64,000 nt of DNA from Saccharopolyspora kobensis (GTDB lineage Bacteria; Actinomycetota; Actinomycetes; Mycobacteriales; Pseudonocardiaceae): the NCBI RefSeq assembly GCF_900108315.1, contig NZ_FNVB01000002.1:1326562-1390561 (forward strand), given 5' to 3'. A program made the position numbers and the translations under genes. Below are positions 15,657 through 24,648 of the stretch, one piece after another (positions within the stretch are counted from its first letter, which is position 1; every line of letters begins with the position of its first letter). The notes beneath the pieces were generated by a model. The model saw only the letters and a program-made list of their open reading frames with translations, searched no databases and was not told where the DNA came from.

Positions 15657-16328
15657 ATGCCCCGTGCGACCATTCCCGATCGCGCGAACGTGATCCTGGA
15701 CCAGGCGCGGGCGATCGTGCTGGAGAAGGGCTACCAGCACACCACCATCGCTGAGATCGCCCGCCGCGCCGGAGTCGGCAAAGGAGCCGTCTACCTGGAC
15801 TTCCCGTCCAAGGAGGCGTTGCTGGAGGCGTTGCTCGTCCGCTCCGCGCGGGCGCTGACGCAGGCGGTGCGCGACCGGGTGGACAGCAGCGCGCAGCCGG
15901 TGTCGCTGTCGGCGGTCTACCGCTTCGGGCTGGAGGCGTTGCTGGGCGATGAGCTCATGCTCGCCTGCTACCTGGCCGATGACGGTGCACTGGGCGGTTA
16001 CCTGCGGGAGAAGGGGCCGCAGCGGTACCGGCCTCGGATGGAGTGGCTGTCCGACTACGTCGCCGAGCTGAGCCGGGCGGGACTGCTGCGCGCTGATCTG
16101 GATCCTGCGGCGGCCTCGCTGGTGATGTCGGTGTTCGCCGTCGGTCTGGCGAACGCTTCGGCCACGGTGGGGGCGCTCAGCGGTGAGCAGTTGAGCCGGG
16201 CGGTGGAGTCGATGGCCGGGCTGGTCGCCGCCGGGTGGGAGGTGGGCGGTGACGGTGATCCGGCGGCCGCGCACCGCGCTCATTCGCGGTTGCTGGATCT
16301 GCTCGCCGACCAGATTGGAGAAGCATGA
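15657..16328 (+). CDS. TetR-family transcriptional regulator
   Basis: A 223-residue protein. Its helix-turn-helix reads AIVLEKGYQHTTIAEIARRAG followed by VGKGAVYLDFPSKEALLEAL. ATG 15657 follows GGGAGG with a 4-base gap. It ends as ATGA within the start of the hydrolase gene, so the two are translated together. The inverted repeat around its -10 suggests autoregulation. The ligand may be the substrate or product of the hydrolase. Confidence 0.93.
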   Translation: MPRATIPDRANVILDQARAIVLEKGYQHTTIAEIARRAGVGKGAVYLDFPSKEALLEALLVRSARALTQAVRDRVDSSAQPVSLSAVYRFGLEALLGDELMLACYLADDGALGGYLREKGPQRYRPRMEWLSDYVAELSRAGLLRADLDPAAASLVMSVFAVGLANASATVGALSGEQLSRAVESMAGLVAAGWEVGGDGDPAAAHRAHSRLLDLLADQIGEA

Positions 16329-17200
16329 CCACCGATGTTTTCGCTGAGCACCAGGACGTCGAGCTGGCGCAGGGTCCGTTGCGGGTGTACCAGGCGGGGC
16401 CGGAGGGCGCGCCGTGCGTGGTGCTGCTGCACGGGGCGATGCTCGACACCGCGGAGCTGACCTGGCGGCACCTGATGCCGGTGCTGGCGCGCGACCGGCG
16501 GGTGGTGGCGGTGGATCTGCCGCGGCACGGCGGGTCGCGCCCGTGGGCGGGAGTGCTCGACCAGGCGCGGATGGAGCGGGTCGTCGAGGAGTTGCTGGAT
16601 CACCTCGGCGTCTCCCGCGCGGTGCTGGTGGGTTTGTCGATGGGCGGTGGGATCGGCATCGGCTACGCCTTGGCGCGTCCGGAGCGGGTCGCCGGGCTCG
16701 TGGCGATCAACCCGGGCGGGCTGGACGACAAGCGGCCGCTGCAGTGGCTGACGTGGTTGTCGTTGCAGTGCTCTCCCCTGCTGCGCTGGTCGGCGCGGTG
16801 GGTGGCTTCGCCGTCGGTGCTGCGGCGTTCGATGGTCCGGACGTTCGTCCGGGGCGAGGGCACGCGCGACTTCGAGGCGCTGATGGAGTTGATCGGGGCC
16901 GAGGCGCGGCGCCGGTCCGAGCACGGCGAACGTGCGCTGGACGACTGGCAGATCGCTGCGTACGGGCCGCGGCGGATGCGGCTCAACCACCTGCCGGAGC
17001 TGCCGCGGCTGCGGGTTCCGTCGTTGTGGGTGCACGGGCGGGAGGACACCTTGGTGAGCCGGGCGGTGATGCGGCGGGCCGTGGAGTCGGCTCCTGGGGC
17101 GGTGCTGGCTGAGATCGGTGGTGCCGGGCATCTGGCGCCGCTGGATCAGCCGGATGCCGTCGCCGAGGCGGTCGTGTCCTTCCTCGACAGGCTCGGCTGA
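16325..17200 (+). CDS. Alpha/beta-fold hydrolase
   Basis: A 291-residue soluble hydrolase. VVLLHGAM forms the oxyanion region, GLSMGGG carries the nucleophile Ser, the acidic residue lies in VHGREDTLV and the catalytic His in GAGHLAP. All triad positions are intact. Such enzymes cleave esters, lactones or related bonds. It overlaps the upstream TetR gene by four bases, suggesting a substrate-induced pair. The substrate is unknown. Confidence 0.9.
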   Translation: MTTDVFAEHQDVELAQGPLRVYQAGPEGAPCVVLLHGAMLDTAELTWRHLMPVLARDRRVVAVDLPRHGGSRPWAGVLDQARMERVVEELLDHLGVSRAVLVGLSMGGGIGIGYALARPERVAGLVAINPGGLDDKRPLQWLTWLSLQCSPLLRWSARWVASPSVLRRSMVRTFVRGEGTRDFEALMELIGAEARRRSEHGERALDDWQIAAYGPRRMRLNHLPELPRLRVPSLWVHGREDTLVSRAVMRRAVESAPGAVLAEIGGAGHLAPLDQPDAVAEAVVSFLDRLG

Positions 17201-17306
17201 GCCGCGGGTGCTGTGATCCGGATCATGGTTGAGGTTGACCTCGGGTCAGGGTGGAAGCTCGGTGCAGCGGCAGGAAGCCGGGATCACCGAGACGGAGGAT
17301 CAGGCC

Positions 17307-18461
17307 ATGTCCACCACCTTTTCCGGTCAGGATCACAGCGAGCCCACCGCCACTTCGGACAGCGGGGCGGCTCCCGGGCGGGGCCGGCCGGAGCTGCGGA
17401 GGGCGATCGAGGACGTCGTCGAGTCCGGGTTCATCGGGGTGTCGCTGCGGGTGCGCGACGAGCGGGGCGAATGGGTGGGCAGCGCCGGGCTGGCGGAGCT
17501 GGGCGGGACGGCGGCACCGCCGGTCGACGGGCACGTCCGGGTCGGCAGCAGCACCAAGACCTTCACCGCTGTCCTGGTGCTGCAGCTGGTGGGTGAGGGC
17601 CGGGTCGGGCTGGACAGCCCGGTTGCCGATCACCTGCCCGGTTTCGGGCTGGACCGGCGGGTCACGGTGCGGATGCTGCTGCAGCACACCAGCGGGTTGT
17701 TCAACTTCACCGGCGAGGTCTACGAGGACGGGACGGTCGTGCAGGCGATCCCGATCCCCTACGGCGCCTCCGGCGGGGAGTGGCTGGAGAACCGGTTCCG
17801 CGCCTACCGGCCGGAGGTGCTGGTGCGGGAAGGGTTGTCCCGGCCGGCGCGGTTCGAGCCCGGGACGGGGTGGAGCTACTCCAACACCAACTACGTGCTG
17901 GCCCGGTTGCTGGTCGAAGCGGTCACCGGCTGCCCGGTCGGTGCGGAGATGCGGCGGCGCGTCCTGGAGCCGTTGGGGCTGTCGGGCACGGTGGTGCCGG
18001 ATTCGCCGGAGATCCCCGAGCCGTGCGCCCGGGCCTACTACCGGTACGAGGAGGCCGGTGAGCAGCGGACGGTCGACGTGACCCGGCAGAACCCGTCGTG
18101 GGTCTCCAGCGGTGGTGACATGATCTCGACGACCCGGGACCTGTGCGAGTTCTTCTCGGCGCTCAACAGGGGTGAGCTGCTGCCCGCTGAGCTGCTGGCC
18201 GAGATGCGGAGCCCGCGTCCGACGGGGCTTGCGGACACCGGTTACGGCTTGGGGGTGTTCGTGGGCAGCGGTGGTGCCGTCATCTCGCACAACGGGGCCA
18301 GCGTGGGTCACTCGGTGCTGATGTGCGGTTCGCTCGACGGCGGTACGACGTTGTCCGCTGCGCTGAACTACGTCGACGATGAGTCCCTATCGATCGGGCC
18401 GGCGTTCGCCGAGGCTCAGCGCAGGCTCGTCGACGAGGTGTTCGCGGGCGGGGCAGGCTGA
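17307..18461 (+). CDS. Serine hydrolase, class C beta-lactamase-like
   Basis: A 384-residue protein without a signal peptide. SSTK in VGSSTKTFTAVLVLQL is the SxxK nucleophile motif, YSN in GWSYSNTNYVLARLL is the YxN motif, and HNG in ISHNGASVGH replaces KTG, which is typical of esterases and D-aminopeptidase-like members rather than true beta-lactamases. ATG 17307 follows GGAGG. It precedes a MerR gene by five bases and probably forms an operon with it. The substrate is unknown; cytoplasmic location argues against wall-directed activity. Confidence 0.88.
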   Translation: MSTTFSGQDHSEPTATSDSGAAPGRGRPELRRAIEDVVESGFIGVSLRVRDERGEWVGSAGLAELGGTAAPPVDGHVRVGSSTKTFTAVLVLQLVGEGRVGLDSPVADHLPGFGLDRRVTVRMLLQHTSGLFNFTGEVYEDGTVVQAIPIPYGASGGEWLENRFRAYRPEVLVREGLSRPARFEPGTGWSYSNTNYVLARLLVEAVTGCPVGAEMRRRVLEPLGLSGTVVPDSPEIPEPCARAYYRYEEAGEQRTVDVTRQNPSWVSSGGDMISTTRDLCEFFSALNRGELLPAELLAEMRSPRPTGLADTGYGLGVFVGSGGAVISHNGASVGHSVLMCGSLDGGTTLSAALNYVDDESLSIGPAFAEAQRRLVDEVFAGGAG

Positions 18462-18465
18462 GCCG

Positions 18466-19245
18466 ATGAGCGACGGGGTCACGATCGGGCAGGCGGCGGC
18501 CTTCGTGGGCGTCACGGTGAAGACGGTGCGGCACTACCACAAGTTGGGTCTGGTCGAGGAGCCGGAGCGCGATGGCTCGGGTTACCGGCGGTACGGGTCG
18601 GCTGAGTTGTTGCGGCTGGTGCGGGTCCGGACGTTGGCTGGTGCCGGGGTGCCGTTGGCGGAGATCGGGATGTTGCTCGACGCCGATGCCGCGGTGTTCG
18701 CCGCGGCGCTGGCCGACGTCGAGCGGCAGCTGACCGAGCGGATCGAGGAGTTGGCCGCGCGGCGGGACGTGCTGCACCGGCTCGCCGATGGTGATCGGGC
18801 GCTGCTGCCCGATCGTGCGGTGGCGTTGCTGGAGCGGATGCGGGGGCTGGGCTTCCCGCCGGCGGAGGTGGCGGCGACCAGGGAGGGCTGGGTGCTGGCC
18901 AGGGCGCTGGTTCCGGAGGGTTTCGACGACTACCTCGGTCACGTCGAGCAGGCGCTCGACGATCCGCGGTTCGTCGCCCTGTTCAAGCGCGGTGTCGAGG
19001 CGATGGCGTGGGAACCGGACGATCCGCGTCTCGACGAGCTCGTCACCTCCTTCGTCGAGCACTGCCTCGCCGATCCCGCGCTGTTGAAGATCGTGACCGG
19101 GTTGCAGGCTCGTTCGGAGACCGCGACGCGGTACCGGTTGGTCGCCCACCACGGTGATGACCGCGGGTCGGCTGCGGGCAGGCTGGTCTCGCTCGTGGAG
19201 TCCAAGCTCCGCTCCGCCGGGGTTCGCGTGCCCGGAGCGGGTTAG
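18466..19245 (+). CDS. MerR-family transcriptional regulator
   Basis: A 259-residue protein. The N-terminal MerR helix-turn-helix is VTIGQAAAFVGVTVKTVRHY followed by HKLGLVEEPERDGSGYRRY. A coiled dimerisation helix (about residues 75-105) follows. The long C-terminal region is helical and resembles ligand-sensing MerR members of actinomycetes. It starts five bases after the hydrolase stop. It has no metal-binding Cys cluster, so sensing of an organic ligand is more likely. Confidence 0.92.
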   Translation: MSDGVTIGQAAAFVGVTVKTVRHYHKLGLVEEPERDGSGYRRYGSAELLRLVRVRTLAGAGVPLAEIGMLLDADAAVFAAALADVERQLTERIEELAARRDVLHRLADGDRALLPDRAVALLERMRGLGFPPAEVAATREGWVLARALVPEGFDDYLGHVEQALDDPRFVALFKRGVEAMAWEPDDPRLDELVTSFVEHCLADPALLKIVTGLQARSETATRYRLVAHHGDDRGSAAGRLVSLVESKLRSAGVRVPGAG

Positions 19246-19305
19246 GGGCGGGCTTCCGGGGTGGCCTGGGGCGGGTGGTGTGGCGGTCTGCGGTGTTGGC
19301 CGGGG

Positions 19306-20031
19306 TCAGGGCCGCTCCCCCGTGGCGAGCAGGGCGATGGCCGCGGTGACGAGTTCGGCGTTGTCGGTGGCGATCTGGCCGTTCGGCAGTGCGAGGGTGT
19401 CTTCCAGGCCGATGCGGGTGGCCAGGCCGTGGCGGGCCGCTGCGGCCAGCACCGGCCAGGCTCCGGCGGCTTCGCCGTGCAGCAGGATCGGGGCGGGTGC
19501 GGGGCGCAGCCGGTCGAGCAGGGTTTCGGCGGTGGCCGCCGCGCCCCGGGCGGTGCGGTCGGTGACCTCGGCGAGCACGCGCAGCACGCGCATGCGGTGC
19601 GGTGAGTTGTGGAACTGCTGGTCGGCGTCGGTGCCGGAGTAGATGCCGGCTTCGACGCCGATGCCGCGCTCGAGCAGGGCTGCGGCGACGTCGTCGGCGC
19701 CGGGTTCGTGCCAGTTGACCGAGGCGTGGTCGGGCAGCACGGTCCAGGCCCGGATGGCGCGGACGCGGTCGGTGGCGTCGGGTGCGGTCCAGGCTCCGGT
19801 GGTGATGCCGACGGGGATGCCGGGGGCGGCGGCTCGCACCGCGCGCAGGGTGGTGGCGACCAGGTGCGGGTCGAGGCTGTCGGTGCCGTCGGGGGCTTTG
19901 GGGTGCAGGTGGATGTCGGTGGCTCCGGCGGCCACGGCGTCGGCGGCGGCTTTGGCCAGTTCTTCCGGGTGGACGGGCAGGTGGAAGTGCTCGCGCGGTG
20001 ACCGGGCGCCGTTGAGGCAGACCTGCAGCAT
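19306..20031 (-). CDS. 3-keto-5-aminohexanoate cleavage family protein (BKACE, DUF849)
   Basis: A 241-residue TIM-barrel protein. It opens MLQVCLNGARSPREHFHLPV and has the zinc-binding DIHLHPK motif near residue 40, then GITTGAW, SVNWHEPG and VEAGIYSG. These match the beta-keto acid cleavage enzymes that condense a beta-keto acid with acetyl-CoA in a retro-Claisen reaction. It is shorter than typical members (about 270-310). No lysine-fermentation genes are nearby, so the substrate is open. ATG 20031 follows GGGAGAA. Confidence 0.85.
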   Translation of the reverse strand: MLQVCLNGARSPREHFHLPVHPEELAKAAADAVAAGATDIHLHPKAPDGTDSLDPHLVATTLRAVRAAAPGIPVGITTGAWTAPDATDRVRAIRAWTVLPDHASVNWHEPGADDVAAALLERGIGVEAGIYSGTDADQQFHNSPHRMRVLRVLAEVTDRTARGAAATAETLLDRLRPAPAPILLHGEAAGAWPVLAAAARHGLATRIGLEDTLALPNGQIATDNAELVTAAIALLATGERP

Positions 20032-20127
20032 GTCCCGATTCTCCCCTGGTGGGATGTGCGGGCGGTAGTTGGCGAGAGCGTTTCGTGATCATCATGTGGT
20101 GCTGTCCCACCATCGGTGGGTGCCGGT

Positions 20128-20143
20128 TAGCGTGGGTGGGGTG
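20128..20143 (+). promoter_or_regulatory. Leaderless promoter of the ASCH-like gene
   Basis: TAGCGT (20128-20133), seven bases, then GTG 20141. The spacing places transcription start at or next to the start codon. Confidence 0.55.
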
Positions 20144-20713
20144 TTGAGCAAGCGGATCCTGCGGGGTGTGGCCGCCGGTGAGATCAGCGAGGCCTACCTG
20201 CGGTGGCCTTCGCCGCTGGCCGAGGCGGGCACCCGGTTGAGCACGGTGGTGGGGTTGATCGGTGTCGGCGAGGTCAGCCGGGTCGATCCCGGGGAGCTCA
20301 CCGATGACGATGCGCGGCGTGCGGGGTTCGGTTCGGCGGCGGGGTTGCGGGCTTCGTTGGCCAAGCACGGCCGGGGTGAGGTCTACCGCCTCACGTTGAG
20401 CTTCGAGGGACCGGCGCCGCGGCCGGTGGCCGAGCCGGTGGTGGTGGGCGGGCGTGAGCGGGCGGTGATCGATCAGCAGTTGGCGCGGTTGGACGTCTCG
20501 GCTCCGCGCGGGCCGTGGACGCGGCAGGTGCTGGAGGTGTTGCGGCGGCGGCCCGGTATCCGGGCGGCGGAGCTGGCCGCGGAGCACAACCGCCCGGTGT
20601 CGCGGTGCAAGTCCGATGTGTGGCGGCTGCGGGAGCTGGGTTTGGTCGAGCAGGTGGAGTCGGGGTTCGGGCTGTCGGCGCGCGGTCGTTCCTACCTCGA
20701 GGGCGGCGACTAG
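20141..20713 (+). CDS. ASCH-like domain fused to a winged helix
   Basis: A 190-residue protein. The first 90 residues (SKRILRGVAAGEISEAYLRW, VVGLIGVGEVSRV, DDARRAGFGSAAGLRASL, VYRLTLSFEG) follow the pattern of ASCH domains, which are PUA-like folds that bind RNA or nucleotides. The C-terminal 75 residues (VLEVLRRRPGIRAAELAAEH, KSDVWRLRELGLVEQVESGF) form a winged helix. I chose GTG 20141 because the ASCH pattern begins there and a -10 sits at leaderless distance. The combination suggests a nucleic-acid-binding regulator; its target is unknown. Confidence 0.65.
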   Translation: MLSKRILRGVAAGEISEAYLRWPSPLAEAGTRLSTVVGLIGVGEVSRVDPGELTDDDARRAGFGSAAGLRASLAKHGRGEVYRLTLSFEGPAPRPVAEPVVVGGRERAVIDQQLARLDVSAPRGPWTRQVLEVLRRRPGIRAAELAAEHNRPVSRCKSDVWRLRELGLVEQVESGFGLSARGRSYLEGGD

Positions 20714-20768
20714 CCGGGGCGGTCCGCGTCGTTTGCGGAACATGCCGACCTCGGTGGGGTGTGCTTGG

Positions 20769-21401
20769 TCAGCGGGGGCGGATGATGCCGCGTTGCAGCG
20801 CGGTGGTGATGGCGGCGGTGCGGTTGTCGACGTCGAGCTTGTCGTAGATGTGCACCAGGTGGGTCTTGACGGTGGCTTCGCTGATGAACAGGGCTTTGGA
20901 CAGGGCGCGGTTGGACAGGCCCTGGGCGAGCAGCTGCAGGATCTCCACTTCGCGGGGGCTCAGTGCGGGCTGGGGGCGGCGCAGGTGGCCGAGCAGGCGG
21001 GCGGCGACGCCGGGTGCCAGTGCGGTCTGGCCCTGGGCGGCCAGTTGCACGGCTTGGCAGAGCTCTTCGGGTGGGGCGTCTTTGAGCATGTAGCCGGTGG
21101 CGCCGGCTTCGACGGCGGCGAGGATGTCGGCGTCGGAGTCGTAGGTGGTGAGCACGAGCACCGGTGGGCCGCCGTCGGCGGTGATGCGTCGGGTGGCGGT
21201 GACGCCGTCCATGCCGGTGGGCATCTGCAGGTCCATCAGGACGATGTCGACGTCGGTGCCGGTGAGGGTGTCCAGGGCGGCTTGGCCGTCGGCGGCTTCG
21301 GCGACCACGGTCATGTCGGGGCGGTCGTCGAACATCGCGCGCAGGCCGCGGCGCACCACGGGGTGGTCGTCGACGAGCAGGATGCGCAGCGGGTCTGCCA
21401 T
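20769..21401 (-). CDS. NarL/LuxR-type response regulator
   Basis: A 210-residue protein. The receiver domain has the acidic pair in LLVDDHP, the phosphoacceptor Asp in VLMDLQMP (about residue 56), Thr in VLVLTTYDSD and Lys in YMLKDAP. The C-terminal LuxR helix-turn-helix is LSPREVEILQLLAQGLSNRA followed by LFISEATVKTHLVHIYDKLD. Its ATG shares one base with the TGA of the histidine kinase gene (TGATG), so translation is coupled. It probably activates the divergent ABC exporter genes. Confidence 0.95.
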   Translation of the reverse strand: MADPLRILLVDDHPVVRRGLRAMFDDRPDMTVVAEAADGQAALDTLTGTDVDIVLMDLQMPTGMDGVTATRRITADGGPPVLVLTTYDSDADILAAVEAGATGYMLKDAPPEELCQAVQLAAQGQTALAPGVAARLLGHLRRPQPALSPREVEILQLLAQGLSNRALSKALFISEATVKTHLVHIYDKLDVDNRTAAITTALQRGIIRPR

Positions 21402-22618
21402 CACCGGATCTCCTCGGGGGTCAGGGGCAGCCGGATGGCCACCGCGGTGCCGTCGCCGGGTGCGGATTCCACCGCCATCGATCCGCCCAGGGCGGTGATG
21501 CGTTCGCGCAGGCCGGTCAGTCCGTAGCCGCTGCCGTCGGGGGCGGGGCGCACGGTGGTGGGGTCGAATCCGGTGCCGTCGTCGTAGATGTCGAGGGTGA
21601 CTTCGGTGTCGAGGTAGCCGAGGGTGACCACGGCGGTGGTGGCGGCGGCGTGGCGGGTGACGTTGGACAGGCTGGTCTGGGCGGCGCGCAGCAGCGCCAC
21701 TTCGTAGCCGGAGGGCAGCGCCACCGGTGCGCCGTTGGTGAGCAGGCGGCAGTCGGTGCCGGTTTCGCGGGCGGTGTTCTGGCACAGCCGGTCCAGGGCT
21801 TGCGGCAGGCCTGCGTCGCTGAGCGAGGGTGGGCGCAGGTCGCGGACGAAGCGGCGGGCTTCGTCGAGGTTGTCGGCAGCGGTGCGGTGGGCTTCGGTGA
21901 TGCGGGCGCGGGCCTTGTCGGCTTCGGGTGGCAGGGCGGTTTCGGCGGCGCGCAGCAGCAGGATGATGCTGGAGAGGCCTTGGGCGAGGGTGTCGTGGAT
22001 TTCGCGGGCGAGGCGTTCGCGCTCGGCGGCGACTCCGGCCTGGTGCTGGGTGGTGGCCAGTTCGGCGCGGGTGCGGGTGAGGTCGTCGATGAGGGCTTGG
22101 CGGCGCTGGTTCTCGGCGTAGATGGCGGCGTATCCCCAGGTGATGATGACGGCGACGCCGGCTCCGATGATGGGGCCGAGCACCATGCCCACGCTCCAGG
22201 TGCCGGTGCGCCAGCCCTGGGCGGTCACCACGAGTGCGGTCACCGCCACCACGGCGATCAGGGCGTGGACTCCGCGCAGCAGGTGCAGGTGCAGGAAGAA
22301 CAGCGGGAAGGCCAGCCAGGAGAAGTCGGGGCTGATGGCCAGCAGCGCGGCCCAGACGGCGGTCACCGCGGCCAGCCAGCTCATCGCCAGCCACCGGCGG
22401 TGCAGGGCGTGGCGCAGGGCGGCGCCGGAGCCGTAGACGACCGCGAGCAGTGCGGCTCCGGCCGCGGCCAGCCAGCCGGTGGTGCCGGTGGGGTGGGTCA
22501 GCCAGACCCGTGCGGTGGCGATGGCCAGCAGCAGCAGGAAGCCGGCGTGGAAGGCCAGGCGCACCAGCCGCAGGACGGCGGTCAGGCCGGGGCCGGGTGA
22601 GGAGGACGTCTCGGGCAC
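21401..22618 (-). CDS. Membrane histidine kinase (HisKA_3 type)
   Basis: A 405-residue sensor. The N-terminal 160 residues contain about five to six hydrophobic segments and no large extracellular domain, so it may sense the membrane itself. The HisKA_3 dimerisation region reads RERLAREIHDTLAQGLSS with the phosphoacceptor His. The ATPase domain has the GYGLTGLRERI G-box. Start choice is uncertain: GTG 22618 follows AAGGTGAG; an ATG at 22705 would add 29 residues. It is coupled to the response regulator and divergent from an ABC exporter, the typical layout of LiaSR-like or DesKR-like systems. Confidence 0.9.
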   Translation of the reverse strand: MPETSSSPGPGLTAVLRLVRLAFHAGFLLLLAIATARVWLTHPTGTTGWLAAAGAALLAVVYGSGAALRHALHRRWLAMSWLAAVTAVWAALLAISPDFSWLAFPLFFLHLHLLRGVHALIAVVAVTALVVTAQGWRTGTWSVGMVLGPIIGAGVAVIITWGYAAIYAENQRRQALIDDLTRTRAELATTQHQAGVAAERERLAREIHDTLAQGLSSIILLLRAAETALPPEADKARARITEAHRTAADNLDEARRFVRDLRPPSLSDAGLPQALDRLCQNTARETGTDCRLLTNGAPVALPSGYEVALLRAAQTSLSNVTRHAAATTAVVTLGYLDTEVTLDIYDDGTGFDPTTVRPAPDGSGYGLTGLRERITALGGSMAVESAPGDGTAVAIRLPLTPEEIR

Positions 22619-22852
22619 TGCGCTCACCTTAGTCGCGGTGCCGGGTTCTCCCTGGGCAGCGGTGCGGCCGGTCGGTGGGGTGCTCACCAGGACCTTTCTA
22701 GCCATCGCGGCGGCGGGTCGGCATCGTTCGTTCGGTTGAGTCCGGGCTGCACCCGGTGGCGGCGGGGAATCGATCGGCGCTGCGATGGCAGCGGTGCTCG
22801 CGGTGGCGAGGCTGGGAAGCGCAATCGACCACGACCGGAAAGCAGGGCATTC

Positions 22853-23920
22853 GTGTTCCTCGCCATCCGCGACATCCGCTTCGCCAAGGGGCGGTTCGCG
22901 CTCATGGGTTCGGTGGTCGGGCTGATCACGCTGTTGATCGTGCTGTTGTCGGGACTGACCGCGGGCCTGGCCCACCAGTCCACCTCGGCGATCACGCAGC
23001 TGCCCGCCACCCACATCGCTTTCGGGGCTGCCGACGGGCAGGCCCCGGAGAAGTCGTTCGCCGATTCCTCGGTCACCGCCGAGCAGCTGGCGGCCTACCG
23101 CGCTGCGCCCGGGGTGCGGTGGGCGGTGCCGCTGGGCATCACCCAGACCAGGTTGGACACCCCGTCCGGTGGTGCTTCGACCACCGTGTTCGGGGTGACG
23201 GCCGAGGCGGGCCTGTCCCCCGCCGCGGTCGTGCCGGGTGAGCTGGTGATCAGCCGGGAGCTGGCCGAGGAGGCCGGGCTGGCGGTGGGTCAGCGGGTGC
23301 GGGCCGGTGTCGAGGAGTTGCGGATCGGCAGGATCGTCGATGACTCCTACTACAGCCACACCCCGGTGGCCTGGACGGCGCTGGAGACGTGGTCGCAGCT
23401 GCGGCCGCCTCGCGCGGATGCCGCGGTGGCCACCGTGATCGCCGCTGATCTCGCCGATCCGGCTGCTGCCGATGCGGCGGCCGGGACCGCTTCGGAGACG
23501 CTGTCGGGCAGTTTGGCGGGCATCGGTTCCTACTCCTCGGAGAACGGGTCGCTGCTGATGATGCAGAGCCTGCTGTATGCGATCTCGGCGTTGGTGATCG
23601 GTGCGTTCATGACGGTGTGGACCATCCAGCGCAGCGGTGACATCGCGGTGCTCAAGGCGTTGGGCGGGGCGACCGGGTACTTGCTGCGCGATGCGCTGGC
23701 CCAGTCGGTGGTCGTGCTGCTGCTGGGTGCCGGTCTCGGTGGTGCGGTGGGTGTCGGGCTGGGGGCGCTGGCCTCGCGGGTCGTGCCCTTCCAGCTCACC
23801 GCCGCCACGACCGTGCTGCCGGTGGCGCTGATGATCGTGCTGGGCATGATCGGTGCCGTGCTGGCGGTGCGGCGCATCACCTCCGTCGACCCGTTGACCG
23901 CGCTGGGAGCTGCCCGATGA
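22853..23920 (+). CDS. ABC transporter permease (FtsX/MacB type)
   Basis: A 355-residue permease. One membrane span follows the N-terminal VFLAIRDIRFAKGRFALMG. A large extracytoplasmic domain with MacB-like character occupies about residues 40-240. Three C-terminal spans contain the FtsX signature IQRSGDIAVLKALGGATGYL. GTG 22853 is preceded by GCAGGG and was chosen because the FtsX-family start lies there; the frame is open further upstream without a ribosome site. It overlaps the ATPase gene as ATGA. It probably exports a peptide, lipid or drug. Confidence 0.9.
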   Translation: MFLAIRDIRFAKGRFALMGSVVGLITLLIVLLSGLTAGLAHQSTSAITQLPATHIAFGAADGQAPEKSFADSSVTAEQLAAYRAAPGVRWAVPLGITQTRLDTPSGGASTTVFGVTAEAGLSPAAVVPGELVISRELAEEAGLAVGQRVRAGVEELRIGRIVDDSYYSHTPVAWTALETWSQLRPPRADAAVATVIAADLADPAAADAAAGTASETLSGSLAGIGSYSSENGSLLMMQSLLYAISALVIGAFMTVWTIQRSGDIAVLKALGGATGYLLRDALAQSVVVLLLGAGLGGAVGVGLGALASRVVPFQLTAATTVLPVALMIVLGMIGAVLAVRRITSVDPLTALGAAR

Positions 23921-24600
23921 GTCTCGTCCTGACCGATCTGCGTTTGACCTACCCCGATGGTGACCGGGTGCTGACCGCCCTGGACGGGGTGAGCCTGGAG
24001 GTGGCCGCCGGGCAGCTGGTGGCCGTGGTGGGGCCGTCGGGGTCGGGCAAGTCCAGCTTGCTGGCGGTTGCCGCGACGCTGCTGCGCCCGGATGCGGGGC
24101 GGGTGCTCGTCGACGGGGTGGACACCGGTGGTCTGTCGGCGGCGCAGCGGGCCCGGTTGCGGTTGGAGAAGGTGGGCATCGTCTTCCAGCAGCCGAATCT
24201 GCTGGCGTCGTTGACGGCTGTCGAGCAGTTGCTGGCGGCGCACCACATGCGCGGCGGGTCGGTGCGGCGGCAGCGTCGTGCCGCGGCGGAGCTGCTGGCC
24301 GCGGTGGGTTTGGACGGCAAGCAGCACCGGCGTCCGCATCAGCTCTCCGGTGGTGAGCGGCAGCGGGTGAACATCGCCCGGGCGCTCAGCGGGCGGCCTG
24401 CGGTGCTGCTGGTGGATGAGCCGACCGCGGCGCTCGACCACGATCGCGGTGCGCAGATCGTGGAGCTGCTGGCCGAGGTCACCCGTCAGCACCAGGTCGC
24501 GACCGTGATGGTCACCCACGACACGGAGCACCTGGATCAGGTCGATGAGGTCGTGGAGATGCGCGATGGGCGGTTGAGCGCGCTCAGCGGTCGCCGCTGA
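23917..24600 (+). CDS. ABC transporter ATP-binding protein (MacB/LolD type)
   Basis: A 227-residue ATPase. Walker A is GPSGSGKSS, the Q-loop lies in VFQQPNLL, the signature is LSGGERQRVNIARAL, Walker B is LLVDEPTAALD, and the switch His is in VTHD. All motifs are intact. It overlaps the permease gene by four bases. The pair is divergent from the two-component genes that probably regulate it. Confidence 0.95.
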   Translation: MSLVLTDLRLTYPDGDRVLTALDGVSLEVAAGQLVAVVGPSGSGKSSLLAVAATLLRPDAGRVLVDGVDTGGLSAAQRARLRLEKVGIVFQQPNLLASLTAVEQLLAAHHMRGGSVRRQRRAAAELLAAVGLDGKQHRRPHQLSGGERQRVNIARALSGRPAVLLVDEPTAALDHDRGAQIVELLAEVTRQHQVATVMVTHDTEHLDQVDEVVEMRDGRLSALSGRR

Positions 24601-24648
24601 GCCTCCCGTGGTGCCCGTCTCTGGCGGCGGGCACCACGGGAGTGCTGG

